From JAKPPT01 sp964630305 (GTDB lineage Bacteria; Spirochaetota; Spirochaetia; Treponematales; UBA12059), in NCBI GenBank assembly GCA_964630305.1, contig CAZVTR010000001.1, forward strand, positions 88,316 through 152,315: DNA of 64,000 nucleotides, given 5' to 3'. Positions 8,732-18,067 of the stretch are shown one piece after another (the stretch's first letter is position 1; each line of letters starts with the position of its first letter). The translations under genes were made by a program, and so were the position numbers. The notes beneath the pieces are model-generated. The model saw only the letters and a list, made by a program, of their open reading frames with translations, searched no databases and was not told the DNA's origin.

Positions 8732-10438
8732 ATGAACGAATGGTTAAAAAAAATTGTAAATCAAATTAAAAGCGCTTGGGGCAAATGGAAGCTAGTACAA
8801 AAATTAGCTGTCATTGGTATTGGTGTGGCGCTCATCGCTGCAATTATAATCACTATTGCAGTATCACGAACGCCAACGATGGTCCGGCTCATCAATACGC
8901 CAATAAAAAACGATGAAGAACTCAGGCTCATTGCTAATGCACTTGATCGTGAAGGAATTGCATTCCAGGTTGGTGAAAATAATATAATTTATGTTAAAGA
9001 TGAAAAAACTCGATCAAAAGCAAATGCAATACTTCTCCGAGAAGATCTAATTCCGAAAGGAACAGATCCATGGGCAGTGTTTGCTATTGATCGCTTTACC
9101 GTTACCGATTTTGAACGCAATGTTAATTTACGAAAAGCAATTATTGCTCAGGTAACACGGCATATCGAATCGCTCGATGATGTTGATAAAGCGAATGTTA
9201 TCATTGAAATACCTGAGGATAAGCTTTTTTCCGAAGACCAAAAGCCCGTAACAGCAAGTGTTATTATTTACCCAAAACCCGGCTCAGATATTGCAACCAA
9301 TCGCAAAAAACTGGAAGGCATACAAAAAATTATTAAGTTTGCAGTTTCAGGTTTAACCGATGAAAATATTGTCATCACTGATAAAAACGGCATTGTACTC
9401 AATGACTTTGCAGGTATGGCCGATTTTGACCGCCTAGAAAGAACCAAACGTGAACAGCAGATAATTCAGCGGTTAGAGGCTGAATATCGTGCAAAAATAT
9501 TAAATGCCTTGCAGCTTGCTTATACAAAAGACAGAGTGCGGGATCTCAATATCAAAATTGAAATGGATATGAGCAAAAAAGCGGTTCAAACCGAAGAGTA
9601 TTTCCCCTTTGTGCTTAAACCTGATAATCCTTTAACTCCGTATGATGATTCTGATATTCGTCCCAGTGTACGGCTCTCAACCGAAAAAACAACCTATGAA
9701 TATCAGGGAACTGGCTTTAATCCAGAAGGTCCTGCTGGAATGGAGGGACAGACGGCTCCTGCCTACAAAGATTTACAGAACATGGTAGGAAAAGCAAAAC
9801 AGGAACATACGCTTGAAAATGAAGCATTAAATAAAAGAAATATCACGGAAGAACGTTCCCCGCAAATCGATCGTGTTTCAGTTTCTGTTAATATTGATGG
9901 CCGCTGGGTATATAAAATGAATGAAAAGGGAGAATACATTACAAAGCCAGACGGAACGCTCGAACGGGAATATATTCCGCTCACACAAAAAGAACTTGAT
10001 GATGTAACTGCGTTAATTCAAGGCGCAATTGCATTTGATCGAGCGCGCGGCGATCTTGTTGTTGTAAAAAATGTACCCTTTGATAGAACAGAAGAATTTA
10101 GAGCGGAAGATGCAAAAATCTTAGCACAGAAACAGCGCGAAAAAATAATTTTTCTTTCGCTTGCAGGTTTAGCGGTTTTACTGTTATCATTTATTATATA
10201 CAGAATTATAGCCAGGGAAATTGAGCGGAAACGGCGTATTCTTGAAGAAAAGCGAGCCCTTGAACAGCAGATGCTTCGTGAAAATGCTCTCAGGCAAGCT
10301 GAAGAGCAAAATCTTGAAGTTTCAATGTCAGTTGAAGAGCGAAAGCGTCTTGACCTTCAGGAACATGCAATCAATATGGCAAAAGAGCATCCTGAGGATG
10401 TCGCTCAGCTCATACGCACCTGGCTCAGAGAGGATTAG
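8732..10438 (+). CDS. fliF: Flagellar MS-ring protein FliF
   Basis: Forms the MS ring in the inner membrane, the base on which rotor, export gate and rod assemble. The 568-residue protein has a first membrane helix at about 24-46, ring-building motifs 1 and 2 at about 50-220 (DREGIAFQVGENN, DVDKANVIIEIPEDKLF, ASVIIYPKPG), a variable central segment at 290-400, a second membrane helix near 472-494 (IIFLSLAGLAVLLLSFIIY), and a cytoplasmic tail ending in AQLIRTWLRED, the FliG-binding end. Architecture and length fit the family. Confidence 0.96.
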   Translation: MNEWLKKIVNQIKSAWGKWKLVQKLAVIGIGVALIAAIIITIAVSRTPTMVRLINTPIKNDEELRLIANALDREGIAFQVGENNIIYVKDEKTRSKANAILLREDLIPKGTDPWAVFAIDRFTVTDFERNVNLRKAIIAQVTRHIESLDDVDKANVIIEIPEDKLFSEDQKPVTASVIIYPKPGSDIATNRKKLEGIQKIIKFAVSGLTDENIVITDKNGIVLNDFAGMADFDRLERTKREQQIIQRLEAEYRAKILNALQLAYTKDRVRDLNIKIEMDMSKKAVQTEEYFPFVLKPDNPLTPYDDSDIRPSVRLSTEKTTYEYQGTGFNPEGPAGMEGQTAPAYKDLQNMVGKAKQEHTLENEALNKRNITEERSPQIDRVSVSVNIDGRWVYKMNEKGEYITKPDGTLEREYIPLTQKELDDVTALIQGAIAFDRARGDLVVVKNVPFDRTEEFRAEDAKILAQKQREKIIFLSLAGLAVLLLSFIIYRIIAREIERKRRILEEKRALEQQMLRENALRQAEEQNLEVSMSVEERKRLDLQEHAINMAKEHPEDVAQLIRTWLRED

Positions 10439-10462
10439 GAAACGGTCGTAAGGAGGTAGAAA

Positions 10463-11539
10463 ATGGCGCAGGCTGCTCAAACAAAAGGAAAAGCAGCTGC
10501 TTCGGTACAAGCAGCGGGTAAAAAGACGCCTAAAACTATAAAAGATTTATCAGGCCGTCAGAAAGCTGCAATTTTTCTCATCTCTTTAGGAAGTGAGCTT
10601 TCAGCTGAAATCTTTAAACATTTACGCGAAGATGAAATAGAAACATTAACGTTTGAAATAGCCCGAACCGATAATGTCGAGCCGGAGCTCAAAGAAGCTG
10701 TGCTGATGGAATTCCAGGAACTCATGATGGCAAGTGAGTTTATTACAACGGGCGGTATTGACTATGCTCGGGAATTGCTTGAGAAATCTTTAGGTTCGCA
10801 AAAGGCAATTGATATCATAAACCGACTAACCAGTTCGCTCCAGGTACGACCGTTTGATTTTATCAGAAGAACTGACCCGGAAAACCTTCTTAACTTTATT
10901 CAGAACGAGCATCCTCAGACTATAGCACTTATTCTTGCCTATCTTGAACCCAATAAAGCAAGCTATATTCTTACAAAGTTAAATAAAGATATTCAGGGTG
11001 ACGTAGCACGCCGTATTGCAACCATGGATAGAACATCTCCTGAAGTTCTGCGTGAAGTTGAGCGGGTGTTGGAAAAGAAACTTTCTACCTTGACAAATGA
11101 AGACTACACGCTGGCAGGCGGTGTTGATGCTATTGTAGAAATACTCAACCTTGCAGATCGAACAACAGAAAAAGGTATTCTTGAAGCGCTCGAGGATGAA
11201 AATCCAGAGTTGGCCGAAGAAATCAAAAAGAAAATGTTCCTATTCGAAGATATTGTTATGCTGGACAACAAATCTATTGCAAAGGTGCTGCGTGAAGTTG
11301 ATCAGCAAGATTTGACAAAAGCGCTTAAAGGTGTTGATCAGGAAGTTGCTGATAAGATCTTGCAGAATATGTCAAAGCGTGCTCAGCAAAACCTCAAGGA
11401 AGATATGGAATACATGGGTCCTGTTCGCATAAAAGACGTAGAAGAAGCACAACAGAAAATTGTAGCAATCATCAGGCATCTTGAAGATATTGGTGAAATT
11501 ATTATAGCTCGCGGTGAGGATGATCAGTTAGTACAGTAA
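10463..11539 (+). CDS. fliG: Flagellar motor switch protein FliG
   Basis: C-ring rotor protein that contacts the stator and sets rotation direction. The 358-residue protein has an N-terminal extension of about 25 residues rich in Ala, Lys and Gln, then LSGRQKAAIFLISLG, the FliF-binding domain. The EHPQTIALILAYL motif marks the middle armadillo domain. The C-terminal torque domain contains FLFEDIVMLDNKSIAKVLREVD with the charged residues that face the stator. Spirochaetes often carry two fliG genes; only one is in this window. Context suggests the principal rotor copy. Confidence 0.96.
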   Translation: MAQAAQTKGKAAASVQAAGKKTPKTIKDLSGRQKAAIFLISLGSELSAEIFKHLREDEIETLTFEIARTDNVEPELKEAVLMEFQELMMASEFITTGGIDYARELLEKSLGSQKAIDIINRLTSSLQVRPFDFIRRTDPENLLNFIQNEHPQTIALILAYLEPNKASYILTKLNKDIQGDVARRIATMDRTSPEVLREVERVLEKKLSTLTNEDYTLAGGVDAIVEILNLADRTTEKGILEALEDENPELAEEIKKKMFLFEDIVMLDNKSIAKVLREVDQQDLTKALKGVDQEVADKILQNMSKRAQQNLKEDMEYMGPVRIKDVEEAQQKIVAIIRHLEDIGEIIIARGEDDQLVQ

Positions 11540-11562
11540 ACAAAGAGTAATAAGGGAAAACA

Positions 11563-12480
11563 ATGAAAAAGGTAGTATTTAAACCGCAGGAAATTGTGCC
11601 GCTTTCAACAAGCTTTGTTATAGGACCGCCAGAACCAGAAGAAAAGGAAGAAAAGCTTGAAGCTATAACACCGCTTGAAGCATATACTGGTCCAACTGCT
11701 GATGATTTGCGAAGAGAAGCAGAAGCGTTTAAAGAACAGTGGGAAAAAGAAAAAGAGGCAATGATAGCTGCTGCTCGTGCAGAAGCCGAAGAAATTATAA
11801 AACGCGCAGAGGCTACTGCTTTCCAGGAAGTAAAACGAAAAAATGATCAGGCTCTTGCTATAAGGCATGAGGCTGAACTTGCCGCTGAAAAAGCGCTCGC
11901 CGATGCTGAACAAAAAATCAAAGAAATGGAACGTCAAGCACAAGCGCGCATCAATGAAATTACTAACGAAGCATATAAAAAAGGTTTTGAACAGGGACGA
12001 GAGGAAGGGTTTAAAGCCGAAAAAGCCGAAGTAGAAAGGCTCATTCAGCGTTTGCATACTATTATCGAACGAACGCTTGATAAACGTGAAGAAATATTAA
12101 ATAACACAGAAACTCAAATAGTTGAACTTGTGCTTCTTATTTCACGAAAAGTTGTTAAAACAATCAGCGAAAACCAGAAGAGCGTTATTATTTCTAACAT
12201 TGCTCAGGCTTTGCGAAAGCTTAAAACAAGAAGCGATATCATTATCAGAGTTAATATTGCGGACCTTCAGCTTGCAAGCGAACATTTAAAAGAATTTACG
12301 GATATGGTTGAAAATGCAAAGAATATCAGTATTGTTGAAGACACAACTGTTGATAAGGGCGGCTGTATCATAGAAACCGATTTTGGCGAAATTGATGCAA
12401 GAATACAGAGCCAGCTTAATGAACTAGAAGAAAAGATACTTGATATTGCACCAATTAAATCTAAAGGGAAAAGTCAGTAA
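11563..12480 (+). CDS. fliH: Flagellar export apparatus protein FliH
   Basis: Regulator and peripheral stalk of the export ATPase FliI. The 305-residue protein has a proline/glutamate-rich N-terminus, a long Ala/Glu/Lys-rich coiled coil at about 50-150 and the C-terminal FliH/V-ATPase E-like domain (VELVLLISRKVVKTISENQK, RVNIADLQLASEHL, VDKGGCIIETDFGEIDARIQ). It ends three bases before fliI, as expected for partners. The low-complexity coiled coil varies in sequence between species; identification rests on the C-terminal domain and position. Confidence 0.93.
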   Translation: MKKVVFKPQEIVPLSTSFVIGPPEPEEKEEKLEAITPLEAYTGPTADDLRREAEAFKEQWEKEKEAMIAAARAEAEEIIKRAEATAFQEVKRKNDQALAIRHEAELAAEKALADAEQKIKEMERQAQARINEITNEAYKKGFEQGREEGFKAEKAEVERLIQRLHTIIERTLDKREEILNNTETQIVELVLLISRKVVKTISENQKSVIISNIAQALRKLKTRSDIIIRVNIADLQLASEHLKEFTDMVENAKNISIVEDTTVDKGGCIIETDFGEIDARIQSQLNELEEKILDIAPIKSKGKSQ

Positions 12481-12482
12481 TT

Positions 12483-13889
12483 ATGGATCTCATGGAAAAA
12501 TATCTTGATGCTGTCGAACTCACCGATCCAATAAAATTTACTGGCAGGGTAATTGGCGTTAAAGGCTTACTTATAGAAAGTTTAGGACCGGTTGCTGTAA
12601 TAGGTGAACTGTGCAAGATATTTATTCCTCGTTATGAAAAATTTATTTTTGCAGAAGTTGTTGGACTGCATGACAAGATTGTACAGCTCATGACGTTTGA
12701 AGCTACTGATGGTCTTGAGATTGGCTGTCCGGTAATAGCGAGCGGTGAAAGTCTTACAGTACCGGTTTCTGAAAAATTGTTAGGCAGAGTGCTCGACTGT
12801 CTTGGTAAACCAATAGACGGCAAAGGCGATATAAGTTCATCAATGAGGTATCAAGTGCAAAGCACAGCGCCACATGCACTGGAGCGAAAGCGCATCACTA
12901 AACGAATGGTAACGGGAATTAAAGCCATCGATGCACTCCTTCCTGTAGGCAAAGGACAGCGTGTTGGTATTTTTGCCGGTTCTGGTGTTGGTAAATCCAC
13001 ATTACTGGGCATGATTGCACGAAACACACTCGCAGACATCAATGTAATTGCGCTTATTGGTGAACGCGGAAGAGAAGTTCGTGAGTTTATTGAAAATGAT
13101 ATTGGTGCAGAGGGACTTGAGCGTTCAGTAATCATTGTATCAACTTCAGATAATTTGCCATTAGCGAGGCTCAGAGGCGCGTATGTAGCGATGTCGGTAG
13201 CAGAATACTTCCGGGATCAGGGAGCGGATGTGATGCTGCTCTTTGATTCTGTCACTCGCTTTGCACGGGCTCAGCGTGAAATTGGATTATCTATTGGAGA
13301 GCCGCCAACTACCCGGGGGTATACTCCCAGTGTTTTTGATACACTGCCAAAACTGCTTGAGCGAGCTGGCACTTCTTCCAAAGGCTCAATTACTGGCTTT
13401 TTTACCATTTTAGTTGACGGTGATGATATGGATGAGCCAATTTCTGATGCTGTTCGAGGAATTCTCGATGGCCATTTTGTACTCTCACGAAAATTAGCCG
13501 AACGGTATCAATATCCTGCAATCGATGTATTAAAATCAATATCGAGGCTTGTTACCAGTGTAGCAGGACCCCAAACGCAAAGAGCGATTGGTATTATACG
13601 AAAATATTTAGCAGTGTATGAAGAAGCAGAAGATATGATTGCAATTGGTGCATATGTTAAAGGTTCTAATCCGGAAATCGACAGTGCAATAGAAAAGCGG
13701 CCTGCAATACTTGCATTGCTCCAGCAATCTATTACCGAAAAAATACCATTTGGTGAAACGATGCGTACACTGGGAACCATAGCCGGAATTGACATACCGC
13801 ATAGCGAACTGGATCAATTTATGGATGTTCCTAACTTTGATACTGCTAAATTATTAGAACGACGCGATAGAGGTAAATTCGATATATGA
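12483..13889 (+). CDS. fliI: Flagellum-specific ATPase FliI
   Basis: Hexameric ATPase of the flagellar type III export system, related to F1 beta. The 468-residue protein has Walker A in FAGSGVGKSTLLGMIA, GERGREVREFIENDIG with the catalytic Glu region, Walker B VMLLFDSVTRFARAQREIGL, and GEPPTTRGYTPSVFD. The start is the ATG at 12483, two bases after the fliH stop. It overlaps fliJ by four bases. All catalytic features are intact. Confidence 0.97.
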   Translation: MDLMEKYLDAVELTDPIKFTGRVIGVKGLLIESLGPVAVIGELCKIFIPRYEKFIFAEVVGLHDKIVQLMTFEATDGLEIGCPVIASGESLTVPVSEKLLGRVLDCLGKPIDGKGDISSSMRYQVQSTAPHALERKRITKRMVTGIKAIDALLPVGKGQRVGIFAGSGVGKSTLLGMIARNTLADINVIALIGERGREVREFIENDIGAEGLERSVIIVSTSDNLPLARLRGAYVAMSVAEYFRDQGADVMLLFDSVTRFARAQREIGLSIGEPPTTRGYTPSVFDTLPKLLERAGTSSKGSITGFFTILVDGDDMDEPISDAVRGILDGHFVLSRKLAERYQYPAIDVLKSISRLVTSVAGPQTQRAIGIIRKYLAVYEEAEDMIAIGAYVKGSNPEIDSAIEKRPAILALLQQSITEKIPFGETMRTLGTIAGIDIPHSELDQFMDVPNFDTAKLLERRDRGKFDI

Positions 13890-14329
13890 AACCGTTTGTA
13901 TTCAGCCTGGAACCGCTCTTAGAATACCGCACCTTTGAACTTGAAAAAATCGAAAAAGAGCTTTCACTCCAGAGCGGCAAGCTCGCACTCCTTAATGAAC
14001 AGCTCGAAGCTAATGCTAGGGAATTGCTGAGAATTGGATTTGAACGTTTCCAAAAATCAAATACGCTTAAAGAAATACGTGCGTATGAACTTTACAGCAA
14101 ACGGCTCGAAGCTGAAAAAGAAAAACTCATAAAAGCTATAGCAGCAGCAGAATTAGAATTAGAAAAAATTCGTGCGCAGTGGACAGAAGCTAATAAAAAG
14201 AAAAAGGTGCTGGAAAAAATGAAAGAAAAAAAATATACTGCTTGGAAGCAAGAAAAAGCTCAGCAGGAAATACTTATGCTTGATGAATTTGGCATAGGAG
14301 CTCATGAGCGGGAAAAACATGTTGTATAA
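13886..14329 (+). CDS. fliJ: Flagellar export protein FliJ
   Basis: Small coiled-coil protein that sits in the FliI hexamer and escorts chaperones. The 147-residue sequence starts FVFSLEPLLEYRTFELEKIEKEL, a typical FliJ opening, and is a two-helix coiled coil of Lys, Glu, Ala and Leu throughout. FliJ is weakly conserved in sequence, so the call rests on coiled-coil character, length and its place directly after fliI with a four-base ATGA overlap. Confidence 0.88.
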   Translation: MKPFVFSLEPLLEYRTFELEKIEKELSLQSGKLALLNEQLEANARELLRIGFERFQKSNTLKEIRAYELYSKRLEAEKEKLIKAIAAAELELEKIRAQWTEANKKKKVLEKMKEKKYTAWKQEKAQQEILMLDEFGIGAHEREKHVV

Positions 14330-14341
14330 AAGGATGCACTG

Positions 14342-14971
14342 ATGCCGGGATATAGAAAACAGCGGATTGGAACGAGATTGTTAGCAATGATTTTGCTAAT
14401 TATTGTTATATTAATACTCGGGTTTATCTGGCTGGATTTTTTAGGCTTTATTGATTTAAAAGATTTTCTATCTCCAGTATTTAAACTGATGAATATTCCC
14501 GTCCGCACCGGAAAAGCTATCCCCGCAACTGTGCCAGCTCTCTTAGATGAAGAACGGTTTGCTAAACAATTTGAAGCACTTGAACTCCAAAAACAACAGC
14601 TTGCAGAAGCTGAACGTGTACTCAAAGAAAAAGAAAACACATTGCTAGCACGAGAGCAAGAATTAAACGATAAAGATAAAAAATTGCAGGAGCAACAAAT
14701 TTCTCTCAATAACCAGTTTAAAGCGTACGAAAATAGAAAAGCCAATATCGAGCAGAATGCACGATATCTGACTGGTATGCCTCCAAAGGAAGCTGTAAAT
14801 ATTTTGCTTTCTATGGATGACGAGCTTGTAATTGATATCCTGCGGATGGTTGATGCACTGGCGGCGAGTTCAGGGGAGAATTCAATAGTACCCTACTGGA
14901 TGTCGCTCATGCCTGCCGAACGTTCTGCAGCAATACAGCGAAAAATGGCGATCAAGTCAGAATCGGATTAA
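14342..14971 (+). CDS. flbB: FlbB, MotE/YlxF-like flagellar collar protein
   Basis: The 209-residue protein has one N-terminal membrane helix (about 14-36), a short linker, a coiled coil at about 72-125, and a C-terminal MgtE_N-like helical domain (GMPPKEAVNILLSMDDELVIDILRMVD). This layout and the place between fliJ and fliK match MotE/YlxF-type proteins and spirochaete FlbB, which in Borrelia is a base of the periplasmic collar that supports stators. The collar role here is inferred from that relationship. It begins 12 bases after fliJ. Confidence 0.82.
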   Translation: MPGYRKQRIGTRLLAMILLIIVILILGFIWLDFLGFIDLKDFLSPVFKLMNIPVRTGKAIPATVPALLDEERFAKQFEALELQKQQLAEAERVLKEKENTLLAREQELNDKDKKLQEQQISLNNQFKAYENRKANIEQNARYLTGMPPKEAVNILLSMDDELVIDILRMVDALAASSGENSIVPYWMSLMPAERSAAIQRKMAIKSESD

Positions 14972-15025
14972 TTTTCTAATTTTCGATACTGCAGTATCTG
15001 CTCAATTGGCAAGGAGCAGTGATAC

Positions 15026-16123
15026 ATGCAGGCATCACAGGAAATTGGGACACTCCTTCTGAGTGGAAAATCTGAAACTGGCAGTAAAAACAGCAAACGG
15101 GTAAAAGGGAATTTTTCATCGGTTTTTAGCAAAACATTACCTCATGCCTCGTCAAAAAATGTTGATAAGCCGCAACAGGCTGCTCAGCAGAAATTACCAA
15201 TTGAGACGAATATTGTATCAAAATTTGATGCTGCAAAGCCAGTAAAAAAATCAGAATTAAATAATTCAAATAATTCAGATGTATCAGAAGAATTAGTTCG
15301 CAGTAAAAAAACAAAAGCATCGAATCATGAAGCAGCAAAAGAAACGATACAAAAATCACCTCAAGATGCAATTGCAATTCCAGTTCAGTTTACTCGCCCT
15401 GCTAATAGTGAGCAGGTAAAAAATGATATAGCAGAAGATGATAAACGATCGTTAAAAAAAATTGAGAAGCAAGACGCACAGATTTCTCAGTGGACCATAA
15501 TTGATCAGCGAAAACAAAAGAATCCAGCACAATCGGCAAATAACGCAACCGATACGCCGGTTAAGCAAGATACGCAGGGAAAATACAGACAGGAGCCTGA
15601 ACTTGTACTTTCTATCAGGCAGGAGCAGAACTTTCAGCAAGAGTCTTCAATCGGGCAAGCTGGATCGGTGAAAAATGAGCATCAATCATTTGCAGAAGTA
15701 CTTACAAGGCATTTAGAGGGTGCAAGTCAGGAAATAGTAAAAACAGCACAGGTTGTGCTTCAGGATAATGATTCGGGTATTATCAGGCTGCGCCTTGAAC
15801 CAGAAACTTTAGGCGGAGTCAAGATTGAACTCAAATTAGCCGAAAAGAAAATTAGCGGCACTATTGTTGTAGAATCTGATGTGGTTCAGGCTGCCTTTAA
15901 AGATTCGTATGCTGCATTGCGCGATGCATTTAACAGCCAGGGGTTTGAGCTTACGCAATTGGATATTAATGTAGGCAACGGTAACAGCAATGCGGATAAT
16001 TATGCAGATAAAAAGCCAATATATGACCAACATGTAAAGAAAATTGAACAGGCGGTTCCGGAAGCAGTTTCCAGCACTCCATGGACGCTGAGTTCGGGAC
16101 TTACAGTAAATTTGGTAATTTAG
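15026..16123 (+). CDS. fliK: Flagellar hook-length control protein FliK
   Basis: Secreted ruler that sets hook length and switches export specificity. The 365-residue protein has a long Lys/Gln/Ser/Asn-rich disordered N-terminal half (about 1-215) and a C-terminal Flg_hook domain at about 225-320, with IIRLRLEPETLGGVKIELKLAEKKISG and AFNSQGFELTQLDINVGN. Only the C-terminal domain is conserved. GCAAGGAG precedes the ATG. The 54-base gap after flbB holds nothing else recognisable. Confidence 0.9.
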   Translation: MQASQEIGTLLLSGKSETGSKNSKRVKGNFSSVFSKTLPHASSKNVDKPQQAAQQKLPIETNIVSKFDAAKPVKKSELNNSNNSDVSEELVRSKKTKASNHEAAKETIQKSPQDAIAIPVQFTRPANSEQVKNDIAEDDKRSLKKIEKQDAQISQWTIIDQRKQKNPAQSANNATDTPVKQDTQGKYRQEPELVLSIRQEQNFQQESSIGQAGSVKNEHQSFAEVLTRHLEGASQEIVKTAQVVLQDNDSGIIRLRLEPETLGGVKIELKLAEKKISGTIVVESDVVQAAFKDSYAALRDAFNSQGFELTQLDINVGNGNSNADNYADKKPIYDQHVKKIEQAVPEAVSSTPWTLSSGLTVNLVI

Positions 16124-16147
16124 CATGCTGGAATAAGGAGAAGAGCA

Positions 16148-16582
16148 ATGGACATGAACTTTACCATGTCAGCGCAAGAACTGCAGTTAGCAGCGATTGA
16201 GGCAGATCGTTTTAACAAGCAGCTATTTGATGGCAAAAAAATCACTCAGGAAATGGGAAAGGATGAGTTTTTAAAAATCCTTATAACCCAGCTTCAAAAC
16301 CAGGATCCGACATCCCCAATGGAGGATAAAGAGTTTATAGCTCAGATGGCACAATTCTCAACCCTGGAACAAATGACCAATATGGTGCAAAATTTTTCAG
16401 CGCTTGCCGGAGTTTTAAAGTCGAGTGAAGCACAGGCAATGGTTGGAAAAAATGTAAGCATTGCAGATGGTGATAAATTAGTAACTGGTACAGTGAATCA
16501 GGTGGTGCGCGGCGATTTCCCGCTTCTTCTTGTAAATGGGAAATATTACGATCTCGATCAGGTTCTTTCTGTTAATGAATAA
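16148..16582 (+). CDS. flgD: Flagellar hook assembly (capping) protein FlgD
   Basis: Hook cap scaffold. The 144-residue protein contains the FlgD N-terminal signature: MGKDEFLKILITQLQNQDPTSPMEDKEFIAQMAQFSTLEQM, at about residues 36-77. It is shorter than enteric FlgD (about 231) because the C-terminal Tudor/Fn3 domains are absent; the remainder (VGKNVSIADGDKLVTGTVNQV) is a small beta domain. Short FlgD is common in spirochaetes and Firmicutes. GGAG lies before the ATG and flgE begins 12 bases later. Confidence 0.94.
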   Translation: MDMNFTMSAQELQLAAIEADRFNKQLFDGKKITQEMGKDEFLKILITQLQNQDPTSPMEDKEFIAQMAQFSTLEQMTNMVQNFSALAGVLKSSEAQAMVGKNVSIADGDKLVTGTVNQVVRGDFPLLLVNGKYYDLDQVLSVNE

Positions 16583-16594
16583 GGAGGCTCTGGT

Positions 16595-17983
16595 ATGATG
16601 CGTTCATTATATTCTGGCGTTGCTGGACTTCAGAATCATCAGATCCGCATGGATGTCATTGGTAACAATATAGCAAATGTCAATACAATTGGCTTTAAAA
16701 AGAACAGAGTCAATTTCCAGGATCTCTTATATCAACAGATTTCCGGTGCTGCAAGACCGAATGAGGAAGTGGGTGGTGTAAACCCTAAAGAAGTTGGTCT
16801 TGGTATGCTTGTAGCAAGCATTGACACCGTTCACACACAAGGAGCAATGCAGACTACTGGTGTTCAGACCGATGTTGCTATTCAGGGCAATGGTTTCTTT
16901 GTGCTGCAAAAAGGCGATCAGCGTTTTTATACGAGAGCGGGAGCATTTAGTCTCGACCGCGACGGTACGCTCGTGAACCCGGCAAACGGCTTTCGTGTTC
17001 AAGGTTGGAATGCACAGGTTATCAATGGTAAAGAAATATTAAATACATCGGGTGCAATAGAAGATTTAGTAATTCCAGTGGGATCAAAAGATCCGGCTAA
17101 AGCTACTGAACAGGTCTACCTTGCATGTAACTTAGATAAACGGCTGCAAGAGATTCCAGAAGGGGCAACCGAAGATACTATTAGAGCCAATACGTGGCGG
17201 GTAGAAGAAAAAATCTATGATGCATTCGGTATAGAGCATATCCTCCGAGTAGATTTTGCAAAAGTTCCTGGTCAGACTAACCAGTGGCGTGCAACGGTTT
17301 CAGTTGATCCGCAGGCTGAAACATCGACAAATCCTGCAGTAGGATTAAACCCGGCTGCGCTTGGAGATAATACGTTTATTGTGGAATTTGATAACAAAGG
17401 AACCTTGCAGCGTATTTTAGATAACCAGGGTAATGAATCTCCGCAGGCTGGCAACCTTGCAATTAACATAGCATTTGATGTACAGGGTGCAACACCAGTT
17501 GAAGGCGCTCCTGTGCGACAGACTTTTGCGCTCAACCTTGGAACAGTCGGCAGCGTTAAAAATACCATAACACAGTTTGCTGAAGCCTCAAGCACCAAAG
17601 TTTATCAGCAGGATGGCTACAGTATGGGATATCTTGAAAATTTCAAAATTGATCAATCGGGTATTATTACCGCTGTATATTCAAATGGTTCAACGCGAAC
17701 AATTGGTCAGTTAGCGATTGCTACATTCACAAATCCTAATGGTCTTGAAAAGGCAGGTGAAACCAATTTTGTCCAATCACTTAACTCTGGATTAGCTAAT
17801 ATTGGGCCATCGGGCATAGCAGGCAAAGGGAAAATACTTGCAGGAAATCTTGAAATGTCTAATGTAGATCTTGCTGAGCAGTTTACAGACATGATTGTAA
17901 CACAGCGCGGGTTCCAGGCAAATTCAAAAACAATTCAGACTTCTGATCAGATGCTGCAGGAACTTCTGACACTCAAACGCTAA
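16595..17983 (+). CDS. flgE: Flagellar hook protein FlgE
   Basis: Builds the hook universal joint. The 462-residue protein has the rod/hook N-terminal motif (RMDVIGNNIANVNTIGFKKN), VDTV-type TQGAMQTTGVQTDVAIQGNGFF, and the C-terminal helix EQFTDMIVTQRGFQANSKTIQTSDQML. Counting from the first Met, residue 165 is Lys and residue 178 is Cys. These are the numbers reported for the lysinoalanine self-cross-link in Treponema denticola FlgE, so covalent hook cross-linking is likely. The ATG at 16595 is followed by another at 16598; using the first gives this matching numbering. Confidence 0.97.
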   Translation: MMRSLYSGVAGLQNHQIRMDVIGNNIANVNTIGFKKNRVNFQDLLYQQISGAARPNEEVGGVNPKEVGLGMLVASIDTVHTQGAMQTTGVQTDVAIQGNGFFVLQKGDQRFYTRAGAFSLDRDGTLVNPANGFRVQGWNAQVINGKEILNTSGAIEDLVIPVGSKDPAKATEQVYLACNLDKRLQEIPEGATEDTIRANTWRVEEKIYDAFGIEHILRVDFAKVPGQTNQWRATVSVDPQAETSTNPAVGLNPAALGDNTFIVEFDNKGTLQRILDNQGNESPQAGNLAINIAFDVQGATPVEGAPVRQTFALNLGTVGSVKNTITQFAEASSTKVYQQDGYSMGYLENFKIDQSGIITAVYSNGSTRTIGQLAIATFTNPNGLEKAGETNFVQSLNSGLANIGPSGIAGKGKILAGNLEMSNVDLAEQFTDMIVTQRGFQANSKTIQTSDQMLQELLTLKR

Positions 17984-18014
17984 AGGTTTTTGGGTCCTGC
18001 ATGATAGTTTTCGC

Positions 18015-18047
18015 TGAGCCAATTTCATAATGCATGAAATTGGCTCA
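18015..18047 (+). repeat. Perfect 14-bp inverted repeat between flgE and flbD
   Basis: TGAGCCAATTTCAT at 18015-18028 and its exact complement ATGAAATTGGCTCA at 18034-18047 flank a five-base loop. No U-run follows (next bases are CTTTAATAGG), so it is not a standard terminator. It could be an mRNA processing or stability element, or an operator dyad, in the middle of the flagellar cluster. Confidence 0.75.
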
Positions 18048-18067
18048 CTTTAATAGGATGTTAAGAT

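Noticed and set aside
11605..12057. Long minus-strand frame antisense to fliH
   Set aside because: It is the Phe/Leu/Ser-rich mirror of the Glu/Lys-rich coiled coil in fliH, a common artefact without independent evidence.
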